DNA of 64,000 nt from Solimonas fluminis (GTDB taxonomy: Bacteria > Pseudomonadota > Gammaproteobacteria > Nevskiales > Nevskiaceae), in NCBI RefSeq assembly GCF_002930645.1, contig NZ_PSNW01000018.1, forward strand, positions 1 to 64,000, given 5' to 3'. This document shows positions 1 to 6,852 of the stretch, piece by piece. Below the pieces are notes generated by a model. The model saw only the letters and a list, made by a program, of their open reading frames with translations. It had not been told where the DNA came from and made no database searches. Position 1 is the first letter of the stretch; each line of letters opens with the position of its first letter. Both the position numbers and the translations under genes were made by a program.

Positions 1-1266
1 AGCTTCAACATCGGCTACGGCTACGACGCCAACGGCAACCGCAGCCAGCAGACCGGCACGGCGGGTACCACCGACTACACGACCAGCCCCACCAGCAACC
101 GCCTGGACAGCCTGACCGACGGCGTCACCACCCAGGGCTTCAGCTACGACGCCAACGGCAGCCTGACCGCCGACGGCAGCCATACCTACGGCTACGACAA
201 GACCGGACGGCTCAGCAGCGTCGACGGCAGCACCGCCTACGCCTACAACGGCCTGGGCCAGCGGGTCAGCAAGACCGCGTCAGGAACCGGCACCGTCTAC
301 GCCTACGACGAGGCCGGCCACCTGGTGGGGGAGTACGACGCCGCCACCGGCAACCCGATCCAGGAGACGGTCTGGATGGGCGATACGCCCATTGCCGTGG
401 TCAAGGGCTCCGGCACCTACTACGTGCATGCCGACCACCTGAACACCCCCCGGCAGATCAACGACCAGGCCGGCGATCCGGTGTGGGTGTGGGACACGAT
501 CACCTTCGGCAACTCGACGCCGGATGAGGATCCGCTGGCGACCGGCACGCCCTTTGTCTACAACCTGCGATTTCCGGGGCAGTACTACGACTCAGAGACG
601 GGGCTGCATCAGAACTATTTCCGGGATTACCACCCGAGCCTCGGCAGATACATCCAATCTGACCCAATCGGACTTGCTGGTGGCATCAACACCTATGCCT
701 ACGCTGGAAGCAGTCCTGGCAACTACATCGATCCGCTAGGGCTGCAGACCGCTACAGCGGCAGCGGCGGCGGCATCCGCAGCGGAGTCGTCGGGAATGTC
801 GACGACGGTGAAGAACATCGTCCGGAGAGCCATGGCGGTCTCACCATACTCCATCGCGGCTGCTTGCCTTTTGTACACGCCGTCATTGGATGCTCCCGAG
901 TGCGAGATGCCGGATTCGCCGAGCTACGGCAAATGTTGGATGATGAATGAGGCCGGCGAGAGCGATGAAGCAGATGTCGCAGGCGAAGAAGGCTGCATCT
1001 ATTGTGTCAAAGGCGACAAAACGGGCTCTGGCAAGGACTATGTTGGATCGACCGACAACCTGGGGAATCGACAGCGCGACAAGTCTGATGGACGAGACCG
1101 TGAGGGAGCAGAGGTGGTCGATACCTACCCCAAGGGCGATCGTGATACACGCCGAGCAAAAGAGCAGCAGGCGATCAACGACAGGGGTGGTGTTAATAAT
1201 CTCGACAATAAGCGCAATGAAGTTGCCCCGAAGCACTGGCCCAGTAAAGGAATCACCCCACCATGA
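1..1266 (+). CDS. RHS-repeat polymorphic toxin, 3' part, with GIY-YIG-like nuclease tip
   Basis: Frame 1 is open from the first base, so the 5' end lies outside the window; 421 residues are visible. Tyrosine/aspartate repeats (YGYDANGN, FSYDANGS, AYAYNGLGQ, VYAYDEAGH) lead into the conserved RHS core, with LRFPGQYYDSETGLHQNYFRDY, a shell-closing GRYIQSDPIGL and a final DPLGL at 730-744. The remaining ~173 residues are the variable tip. It holds CIYCV (994-1008) and DYVGSTDNL (1036-1062), followed by an Arg and later by AKEQQAIN and NLDNKRNEV. This matches the layout of GIY-YIG/URI-fold nuclease domains (Tyr, Tyr-x-Gly, Arg, late Glu). RHS proteins encapsulate such tips and are delivered by secretion systems or act in contact-dependent competition. 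A nuclease target is inferred. The tip uses more A/T-rich codons than the core, as expected for a swapped cassette. Its stop overlaps the next gene by four bases. Confidence 0.88.
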   Translation, partial: SFNIGYGYDANGNRSQQTGTAGTTDYTTSPTSNRLDSLTDGVTTQGFSYDANGSLTADGSHTYGYDKTGRLSSVDGSTAYAYNGLGQRVSKTASGTGTVYAYDEAGHLVGEYDAATGNPIQETVWMGDTPIAVVKGSGTYYVHADHLNTPRQINDQAGDPVWVWDTITFGNSTPDEDPLATGTPFVYNLRFPGQYYDSETGLHQNYFRDYHPSLGRYIQSDPIGLAGGINTYAYAGSSPGNYIDPLGLQTATAAAAAASAAESSGMSTTVKNIVRRAMAVSPYSIAAACLLYTPSLDAPECEMPDSPSYGKCWMMNEAGESDEADVAGEEGCIYCVKGDKTGSGKDYVGSTDNLGNRQRDKSDGRDREGAEVVDTYPKGDRDTRRAKEQQAINDRGGVNNLDNKRNEVAPKHWPSKGITPP

Positions 1267-1595
1267 GCGATAAAGAGATTCAGTTGAAACAGCGACCGAT
1301 ACCCGAGGCTGCGCTCCGCGATGAGGACGCGGTCGAAATGCTTCGCGTCTGGATCGCAGAAAGAGGCCTTCACTGCTCGATGAAAGTAGGCATGTATCGC
1401 GAAACGATGAAGGTGTCCGAAGAGAAGGCTTGGGGAACGATTCTCGCCGACGTGGCGAGGCATGTAGCCAAAGCCTTGGAATCTGGGTATTCGACCAATG
1501 TGGCCGAGTCGTTGCAGAAGATTCGAGACAGCTTCATCCAGGAGCTTGGGACGCCGACCTCAGATGCACAGGGTGACTTTGTACGCAAGCACTGA
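1263..1595 (+). CDS. Small acidic protein, probable RHS immunity protein (DUF5076-like)
   Basis: 110 residues; the ATG overlaps the toxin stop (ATGA), so translation is probably coupled, as is usual for toxin-immunity pairs. The centre reads MLRVWIAERGLHCSMKVGMY followed by EEKAWGTILADVARHVAKAL, which I recall from the DUF5076 family of small proteobacterial proteins; that assignment is from memory. There is no signal peptide or membrane segment, consistent with a cytoplasmic protein neutralising a cytoplasmic nuclease. Base composition is lower in GC than the housekeeping genes, like the toxin tip. A strong terminator follows 32 bases downstream, closing the unit. Immunity function is inferred only from position and overlap. 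Confidence 0.75.
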   Translation: MSDKEIQLKQRPIPEAALRDEDAVEMLRVWIAERGLHCSMKVGMYRETMKVSEEKAWGTILADVARHVAKALESGYSTNVAESLQKIRDSFIQELGTPTSDAQGDFVRKH

Positions 1596-1627
1596 AGCTA
1601 GATAGCGTTCGATATTGACTCCCTAAA

Positions 1628-1650
1628 CCCCCGCCCCGGCGGGGGTTTTT
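1628..1650 (+). terminator. Rho-independent terminator after the RHS/immunity pair
   Basis: CCCCCGCC (1628-1635) pairs perfectly with GGCGGGGG (1638-1645), followed directly by TTTTT (1646-1650). The apparent loop is two bases, so in practice the top pair opens to a tetraloop. Placed 32 bases after the immunity stop. Confidence 0.85.
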
Positions 1651-2077
1651 CGTTCCCGGGCGCCTCTGATTCGGTCTGGCGGGCAGTCGGGTTTTGCTGC
1701 CGCGCTGCATTCGCGCATCGGGAGATAGTCGTGTCATAGAGTAGGTGTCGCCCCTCACCGGAGGACGTATGGGCGACACCGTCTCTCTTGCCTGCTGTTG
1801 TGCGGCCACTTCTCAGCCGCCGCCTGGTCTGCTGCCCGCCGCGCCGCCTGGCGCCGCGGTCCTGTACCTGTCCCCTGGCCTTGGCTTCCTGCCGCTCGCG
1901 CGCCCCGGCATCCCGGCCCGGCCGGCTCGCTGGCGCTCGGAACGGGTCGCTGTCGGTGCAGACCCGGCCCGTCGTCTTGCGCCGACAGGCACCATAGGCC
2001 AGGGCCCTCCCGGGCCCTCGCCAGGTGCGTCAGAGGCTGCGCCTCCGACACCTCCGAAAGCATCGGCCCGCTGACGC
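1651..2077. other. Gene-poor stretch upstream of the mobC-like gene
   Basis: About 430 bases with no convincing gene: the open frames on both strands are proline/arginine/alanine-rich, overlap each other and show no known motif. The notable structure is the perfect inverted repeat at 1744-1780. Toward the 3' end the sequence is very rich in CGCC/GGCC. The position just before a relaxosome-type gene makes a decayed mobilisation region the best guess, but that is inference. Confidence 0.4.
1744..1780. repeat. Perfect 10-bp inverted repeat, candidate oriT-like or operator site
   Basis: GGTGTCGCCC (1744-1753) and GGGCGACACC (1771-1780) are exact reverse complements separated by 17 bases. The site lies about 300 bases upstream of the MobC-like gene. 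Relaxase recognition sites often include an inverted repeat next to nic, but no nic consensus I know is evident here, and no relaxase gene is present in the window. It could equally be a regulator operator. Confidence 0.35.
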
Positions 2078-2395
2078 ATGGCCGACCCACGCGCCCACGT
2101 CCTCAAGCTGCGTCTGTCGCCAGACGAGCTGGAGGCCGTGCGTGCGCGTGCCGGCGACGAGCCGGTCGCCGCCTGGCTGCGGCGCCTGGCCCTGGATGGC
2201 GCCCCGCCGCCCAAGCCCCGCCGCGCCCCCGAGGCCGCCGTCTCCCCCGAGCAGGCCGAGCGCACCCGCGCCGTCGTCCTCGCCGCCAACCAGCTGCGCC
2301 AGATCGCCGCCGCGCTGGAGGCCGCAGATGCACTTGCCTTGTACCAGGAGCCAATCGAAGCCGCCCTGGCACGCATCGAAACCCAGCAAGCGTAG
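2078..2395 (+). CDS. MobC-like ribbon-helix-helix mobilisation protein
   Basis: 105 residues. The N-terminus (HVLKLRLSPDELEAVRARAG followed by VAAWLRRLALDG) has the strand-helix-helix pattern of ribbon-helix-helix DNA-binding proteins. It is followed by an Arg/Pro-rich linker and a C-terminal helix with NQLRQIAAALEAA, like the NLNQIARAL signature of MobC-type relaxosome accessory proteins. Such proteins bind oriT and help the relaxase nick it. No relaxase gene follows; instead the stop codon (2393-2395) lies inside the 5' REP element of the neighbouring transposase module. The gene therefore looks like a relic of a mobilisable element or a C-terminally altered copy. Alternative: a generic CopG-family antitoxin-like regulator. 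Confidence 0.55.
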   Translation: MADPRAHVLKLRLSPDELEAVRARAGDEPVAAWLRRLALDGAPPPKPRRAPEAAVSPEQAERTRAVVLAANQLRQIAAALEAADALALYQEPIEAALARIETQQA

Positions 2396-2423
2396 GGTGG
2401 GCAGAGCGTAGCGTGCCCACGCG
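2390..2423 (+). repeat. REP element, left copy flanking the RAYT gene
   Basis: Begins GCGTAGGGTGGGC and ends GTGCCCACGC, able to fold as a hairpin with GTGGGC/GCCCAC pairing. It is the reverse-complement partner of the element at 2980-3004, so the transposase gene sits between two inversely oriented REPs. It also supplies the stop codon of the upstream mobC-like gene. Confidence 0.8.
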
Positions 2424-2443
2424 GGACATCGCACAATGAGGCC

Positions 2444-2974
2444 ATGTCTCGATATCGACGCGCCAAAGTCGCAGGTGGCACTTTCTTCTTCACGGTAACG
2501 CTCGCTCAGCGAGACAGCGCCCTGTTAGCGAGTCAAGTTGAAAACCTTCGCGCCTCCTATCGGTCCGTCTCCCTACGCATACCGTTCAAGACCATTGCGA
2601 TCTGCGTATTGCCGGATCACCTGCATGCGATTTGGGAACTGCCTCCCGACGACGCTGACTATTCGCTTCGCTGGAGCGCGATCAAGAGCGGGTTCTCCAG
2701 GCATCTGCCCATCTCTTCCAACCGCAGCGACAGCAAGCAAGGCAAGCGCGAGAAGGGCATCTGGCAGCGCCGGTTCTGGGAACATCAGATACGCGATGCC
2801 GAAGACTTGAAGCGTCACGTCGACTACATTCACTACAATCCCGTCAAGCATGGCTTGGTTGCCAAGGTGGCCGATTGGCCACATTCAAGCTTTCATCGAT
2901 ATGTTCGCCAGGGAATGTTGGCGCCCGACTGGGGTGGCATTGATCCCGGCTCTGCCAAGAAGTTTGGAGAGTAG
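2444..2974 (+). CDS. REP-associated tyrosine transposase (RAYT, IS200-like Y1 family)
   Basis: 176 residues. The family catalyses single-strand DNA cleavage and rejoining at REP sequences through a 5'-phosphotyrosine. The N-terminus has GGTFFFTVTL; the metal-binding HUH pair is H59-L60-H61 in LPDHLHAIW; the conserved block WQRRFWEHQIRDAEDLKRH precedes YIHYNPVKHGLV, whose tyrosine (Y128, less likely Y131) is the expected nucleophile; WPHSSFHRYV is the usual tail. Length is normal for the family, so the gene looks intact. It is flanked by two inverted REP hairpins at 2390-2423 and 2980-3004, the arrangement expected for RAYT modules. The ATG lies 20 bases after the left REP. Confidence 0.93.
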   Translation: MSRYRRAKVAGGTFFFTVTLAQRDSALLASQVENLRASYRSVSLRIPFKTIAICVLPDHLHAIWELPPDDADYSLRWSAIKSGFSRHLPISSNRSDSKQGKREKGIWQRRFWEHQIRDAEDLKRHVDYIHYNPVKHGLVAKVADWPHSSFHRYVRQGMLAPDWGGIDPGSAKKFGE

Positions 2975-2979
2975 CCTTC

Positions 2980-3004
2980 GCGTGGGCTAAAGCCCACCCT
3001 ACGC
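2980..3004 (-). repeat. REP element, right copy flanking the RAYT gene
   Basis: GCGTGGGC-TAAA-GCCCACCCTACGC folds into a short hairpin (GTGGGC/GCCCAC) and is the inverse of the left REP (GCGTAGGGTGGGC at 2390). It begins five bases after the transposase stop. Its outer edge borders directly on the truncated mscS remnant. Confidence 0.85.
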
Positions 3005-3181
3005 TTGCTGTCCGCACCGATCATCGACAGCGATGCCAAGGGCAGCGTGGCCAGCGACCTGCGTTTTGCCATCGTCGCGGCCTTCAAGCAGGCCAACGTC
3101 GAGGTGTCGTTCCCGCAGCAGGATGTCTACATCCGCTCGCTGCCCGACGGCGCGCTGGCGCCAAGGCCTGCCGAAGGCTAG
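3005..3181 (+). pseudogene. 3' remnant of an MscS-type mechanosensitive channel gene
   Basis: Immediately after the right REP an open frame without its own start reads LLSAPIIDSDAKGSVASDLR, then FAIVAAFKQANVEVSFPQQD, VYIRSLPDG and a TAG stop at 3179-3181. SDLR-FAI-AAF-x-IPFPQRDV-x-R is the typical C-terminal end of MscS/MscK-family channels (cytoplasmic domain). Everything encoding the pore and upper cytoplasmic domain is missing here. The simplest reading is that insertion or rearrangement involving the REP-RAYT or RHS element cut the gene. The rest of the gene may lie upstream of the window beyond the RHS gene. Confidence 0.7.
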
Positions 3182-3193
3182 GGACGGCAGGCC

Positions 3194-3472
3194 TCAGCCA
3201 GAGACAGTCGCTTCCCCGGGCGTCCGCGCGCTGATCGCCAGTGCGTGGATGTCGGTCTGCATCATCTCGCCCAGAGCTGTGTACACCTGCCGGTGACGCG
3301 CCACCGGGCTCTGTCCAGCGAAGGCTTCCGACACGATCCTGACGCGGAAATGCCCGCGCCCGGTGGCGGCGCCGGCGTGGCCGGCATGCAGGTGGCCTTC
3401 GTCCTCCACCGCCAACTCCACCGGCGCGAAGGCCTGCGCCAGGCGGTCGCGGATGCGCTCGATGCGGCTCAC
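3194..3472 (-). CDS. bolA: BolA family protein
   Basis: 92 residues from a GTG start at 3472-3470. The sequence runs SRIERIRDRLAQAFAPVELAVEDEGHLHAGHAGAATGRGHF, then RVRIVSEAFAGQSPVARHRQVYTALGEMMQTDIHALAISAR. It carries the BolA fold with the G-H-H region (candidate metal ligands for the Grx-bound cluster) and the R-H-R-x-V-Y helix. BolA proteins bind monothiol glutaredoxins and act in iron-sulfur handling and morphology control. The start overlaps the yciI stop (GTGA), and both lie downstream of yciB in one minus-strand unit. A longer in-frame extension upstream has no BolA similarity and is out of register with yciI, so it is not used. Confidence 0.93.
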   Translation of the reverse strand: MSRIERIRDRLAQAFAPVELAVEDEGHLHAGHAGAATGRGHFRVRIVSEAFAGQSPVARHRQVYTALGEMMQTDIHALAISARTPGEATVSG

Positions 3473-3768
3473 GGCAGCGCCTGGACGAAGGGCGTGACCT
3501 CGACGCGCGCGTAGACGCCGGCGGCGAGATAGGGGTCGGCGTCGGCCCAGGCGCGCGCGGCCTCCAGGCTCGGGAACTCCGCCACGATCAGGCTGCCGTG
3601 GAAGCCGGCCTGCGGCGCGTCGGCGGCGTCCGCCTTCGGACGCGGGCCGGCCAGTACCAGGCGGCCTTCGGCCAGCAGGGCCTTGAGGCGTTCGACATGG
3701 GCGGGGCGGGTGGCCTGGCGGCCGGCGAGGCTGTCGGGCGTGTCCACGCCCCAGATGGCGTAGAGCAT
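3469..3768 (-). CDS. yciI: YciI family protein
   Basis: 99 residues, the usual length. LYAIWGVDTPDSLAGRQATRPAHVERLKAL, AGP, GSLIVAEFPSLEAARAWADADPY and the ending VEVTPF are the ferredoxin-like YciI fold; the conserved His in the RPAHVERL segment is the putative active-site residue. The biochemical role is unsettled in the family. It lies between yciB (one-base stop/start overlap, TGATG) and bolA (four-base overlap), the common yciB-yciI-bolA order, so all three are probably one transcript. Confidence 0.93.
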   Translation of the reverse strand: MLYAIWGVDTPDSLAGRQATRPAHVERLKALLAEGRLVLAGPRPKADAADAPQAGFHGSLIVAEFPSLEAARAWADADPYLAAGVYARVEVTPFVQALP

Positions 3769-4319
3769 CAGTTCTGCCCCTGGTCCTGCTGCGCGTCCTG
3801 CAGGTAGCGTCCCAGGAACGGGGCATGCGCCAGCAGGAACACGAACATCAGCACCAGCGTGCCTGGGAATTTGAACAGCATCCAGGTGTCGTAGCTGAAG
3901 GTCTTCGCTACCCAGACGTTGAGCACGGCGCTGAAGGCGAAGTAGCCGACCCAGGCGATGTTGACCTTGCGCCAGACCGGCTCGGGCAGCGGCACGGACT
4001 TTTCGCCCATGCGCTGCAGCAGCACCTTGTCGCCGATCAGGTGGCTGGCGGCCAGCGCCAGCGCGAAGATGCCGTAGACCAGGGTGGGCTTGTACTGGAT
4101 GAAGGTCTCGTTGTGCAGGTAGATCGTCAGGCCGCCCAAGGCCAGCGCCACCAGCGCGGTGACGAAATGAGCCTTGTGCAGCTTCTTTTCGGCGAACCAG
4201 TAGAAGGCCACCAGTCCGAACAGCGAGACGATCAGCGCGATCGTCGCGGTGTAGACGTCGTAGAGGAAGTAGGCGCCGAGGAACACCAGCGCGGGCAGGG
4301 AGTCGAGCAGGAATTTCAT
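3768..4319 (-). CDS. yciB: Inner membrane septation protein A (YciB/IspZ)
   Basis: 183 residues, the family norm. Starts MKFLLDSLPALVFLGAYFLY and has about five hydrophobic helices; the conserved PTLVYGIFALALAASHLIGDKVLLQRMGE and WRKVNIAWVGYFAFSAVLNVWVA segments identify IspZ/YciB, an inner-membrane protein affecting division and envelope synthesis. The start is fixed by homology; longer in-frame sequence upstream crosses an intergenic palindrome and is rejected. A -10-like TACAAT (minus strand, 4331-4326) ends six bases before the ATG, so the message may be leaderless. First gene of a yciB-yciI-bolA unit. Confidence 0.95.
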   Translation of the reverse strand: MKFLLDSLPALVFLGAYFLYDVYTATIALIVSLFGLVAFYWFAEKKLHKAHFVTALVALALGGLTIYLHNETFIQYKPTLVYGIFALALAASHLIGDKVLLQRMGEKSVPLPEPVWRKVNIAWVGYFAFSAVLNVWVAKTFSYDTWMLFKFPGTLVLMFVFLLAHAPFLGRYLQDAQQDQGQN

Positions 4320-4325
4320 GCGGCC

Positions 4326-4331
4326 ATTGTA
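4326..4331 (-). promoter_or_regulatory. -10 element of yciB, leaderless spacing
   Basis: Reads TACAAT on the minus strand, then GGCCGC, then the yciB ATG. With a start about seven bases after the -10 hexamer, transcription would begin at the A of the ATG. No good -35 is visible. Confidence 0.5.
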
Positions 4332-4373
4332 GCTGTCTGCGCCTTGGACGGCGCTACATGCGGTCCGTTCATG

Positions 4374-4461
4374 CCGAGTAGCCTCGTGAGCGTAGCGAGC
4401 GTGCGTATCGAGGCAGCTCTCGGAACGCCCCTCGATACGCACGCTTCGCGAGGCTACTCGG
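4374..4461. repeat. 88-bp near-complete palindrome, repeat family A copy 1
   Basis: Outer arms CCGAGTAGCCTCG (4374-4386) and CGAGGCTACTCGG (4449-4461) are perfect inverses; inner arms AGCGTGCGTATCGAGG (4398-4413) and CCTCGATACGCACGCT (4430-4445) are also perfect over 16 bp. The first part, with the preceding TCCGTTCATG, recurs at 44301-44330. It sits between divergent yciB and yciO. A REP/GTAG-type element is likely. Confidence 0.8.
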
Positions 4462-4484
4462 GGTGATCGATTCGGGAAATGAAC

Positions 4485-4490
4485 TAAAAT
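4485..4490 (+). promoter_or_regulatory. -10 element of yciO, leaderless spacing
   Basis: TAAAAT lies six bases before the yciO ATG at 4497. Predicted transcription start coincides with the start codon. No Shine-Dalgarno sequence is present. -35 is weak. Confidence 0.45.
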
Positions 4491-4496
4491 CCCTTC

Positions 4497-5123
4497 ATGT
4501 CCGCGCAATGGCTCGAGGTCCACCCCGTCAATCCGCAGAAGCGCCTGCTGGCGCTGGCGGTGCAGCGCCTGCGCGAGGGCGCGGTGATCGCCTGGCCCAC
4601 GGATTCCTGCTACGCCCTGGGCTGTCACCTGGACGACCGCGACGCCGCCGAGCGGCTGCGCCGCATCCGCGACTTCGACCGCCACCACCAGTTCACCCTG
4701 GTCTGCCGCGACCTGTCCGAGATCGCCACCTATGCCCGGGTGGACAACCAACAGTTCCGCCTGCTGAAGAGCCTGACCCCGGGGCCGTATACCTTCATCC
4801 TGCAGGCGACCAAGGAACTGCCCAAGCGCATCGCCCATGAAAAGCGCAAGACCGTCGGCATCCGCGTGCCGGAACACCCGGTGGCCCATGCGCTGCTGGA
4901 GGCCCTGGGCGAACCGCTGATCTCCTGCACCCTGCAGTTCCCCGGTGAGGACGGCCCGCTCAGCGATCCCCAGGAGATGCGCCAGCGCCTGACCCGCGAG
5001 GTGGACCTGGTGCTGGATGCCGGCAACTGCGGTACCGAGCCGACCACGGTGCTGGACCTCAGCGAGGGCGCCATCCAGCTGGTGCGCCAGGGCCGGGGCG
5101 ATGTCTCCCGCCTGGGATTATGA
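4497..5123 (+). CDS. yciO: L-threonylcarbamoyladenylate synthase-type protein (YciO/Sua5 family)
   Basis: 208 residues. QRLREGAVIAWPTDSCYALGC is the YrdC-fold nucleotide-binding start; FTLVCRDLSEIATYARVDNQ, LTPGPYTFILQATKELPKR and KTVGIRVPEHP follow, the same order as in Sua5/TsaC. The length and the tail (VLDAGNCGTEPTTVLDLSEGAIQLVRQGRGD) fit YciO rather than full Sua5. Sua5/TsaC makes threonylcarbamoyl-AMP for t6A in tRNA; YciO paralogues have a related but less certain activity. The gene is divergent from yciB across a palindrome and precedes the M50 protease gene by 38 bases. Confidence 0.9.
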   Translation: MSAQWLEVHPVNPQKRLLALAVQRLREGAVIAWPTDSCYALGCHLDDRDAAERLRRIRDFDRHHQFTLVCRDLSEIATYARVDNQQFRLLKSLTPGPYTFILQATKELPKRIAHEKRKTVGIRVPEHPVAHALLEALGEPLISCTLQFPGEDGPLSDPQEMRQRLTREVDLVLDAGNCGTEPTTVLDLSEGAIQLVRQGRGDVSRLGL

Positions 5124-5149
5124 ACGCTGGTTCATAAGACTCCTTCCCG

Positions 5150-5155
5150 TATAAT
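5150..5155 (+). promoter_or_regulatory. -10 element of the M50 protease gene, leaderless spacing
   Basis: Consensus TATAAT followed by six bases (CCGGCG) and the ATG at 5162. The same six-base spacing occurs for yciB and yciO. No Shine-Dalgarno is possible in this gap. Confidence 0.5.
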
Positions 5156-5161
5156 CCGGCG

Positions 5162-5848
5162 ATGCCTGTCGAATTCAGCCTGGTCCAGACCGTCGCCATC
5201 TGGGCCCTCCCGGTCCTTTTCGCGATCACGCTGCACGAGGTGGCCCACGGCTATGCCGCGCGGCGCCTGGGCGACCCCACGGCCGCCATGCTGGGCCGCC
5301 TGAGCCTCAATCCGATCAAGCATGTGGACCCGGTCGGCACCATCGCGGTGCCGGTGGTCCTGCTGCTGCTGAGCAAGCTGGTGGGCGGTGGCTTCCTGTT
5401 CGGCTGGGCCAAGCCGGTACCGGTGGACTATCGCCGGCTGCGCAACCCGCGCCGCGACATGGCCCTGGTGGCCGCCGCAGGCCCCCTGGCCAACCTGGCC
5501 ATGGCCATCGGCTGGGGCCTGCTGCTGAAGCTGGCGCTGGCGATGAATGCCGACGAGGGGCTGTGGCTGGGCCTGCGCTACATGGCCGTGGCGGGGATCG
5601 TCATCAACCTGGTGCTGATGGTGCTGAACCTGCTGCCCTTGCCACCGCTGGACGGCGGCCGCATCCTCGCAGGCCTGCTGCCCTTGCCGCTGGCGATGCG
5701 TTATGCCCGGCTGGAACCCTATGGGCTGGTGATCGTGGTCGTGCTGCTGGCCACCGGCTTGTTGTCGAAGATCATGTACTGGCCGCTGACGCTGTCCGAG
5801 TACTTCCTGTACCGGCTGCTGGGCCTCAACTCCTCCTTGCTCTACTGA
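5162..5848 (+). CDS. Site-2 protease family (M50) membrane metalloprotease
   Basis: 228 residues, a compact form without PDZ domains. HEVAH at residues 25-29 inside the first membrane segment is the zinc HExxH motif; GRLSLNPIKHVDPVGT and NLLPLPPLDGGR (156-167, metal ligand D164) complete the M50/S2P signature. Several hydrophobic helices surround these motifs. The family cleaves substrates inside the membrane; this short type often lies next to trpS and scpA in gammaproteobacteria, and its substrate is unknown. The ATG follows a TATAAT at leaderless distance. The stop is two bases before the trpS GTG, so co-transcription with trpS is likely. Confidence 0.93.
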   Translation: MPVEFSLVQTVAIWALPVLFAITLHEVAHGYAARRLGDPTAAMLGRLSLNPIKHVDPVGTIAVPVVLLLLSKLVGGGFLFGWAKPVPVDYRRLRNPRRDMALVAAAGPLANLAMAIGWGLLLKLALAMNADEGLWLGLRYMAVAGIVINLVLMVLNLLPLPPLDGGRILAGLLPLPLAMRYARLEPYGLVIVVVLLATGLLSKIMYWPLTLSEYFLYRLLGLNSSLLY

Positions 5849-5850
5849 CC

Positions 5851-6848
<998 letters not shown>

Positions 6849-6852
<4 letters not shown>

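Noticed and set aside
325-1266. GTG at 325 as the start of the RHS-tip gene
   Set aside because: The same frame is open from base 1 and encodes typical RHS repeats before this point, so this Val is internal.
1745-2090. Overlapping open frames on both strands in the gene-poor stretch before mobC
   Set aside because: Pro/Arg/Ala-rich, mutually overlapping, no ribosome binding site, no recognisable motif.
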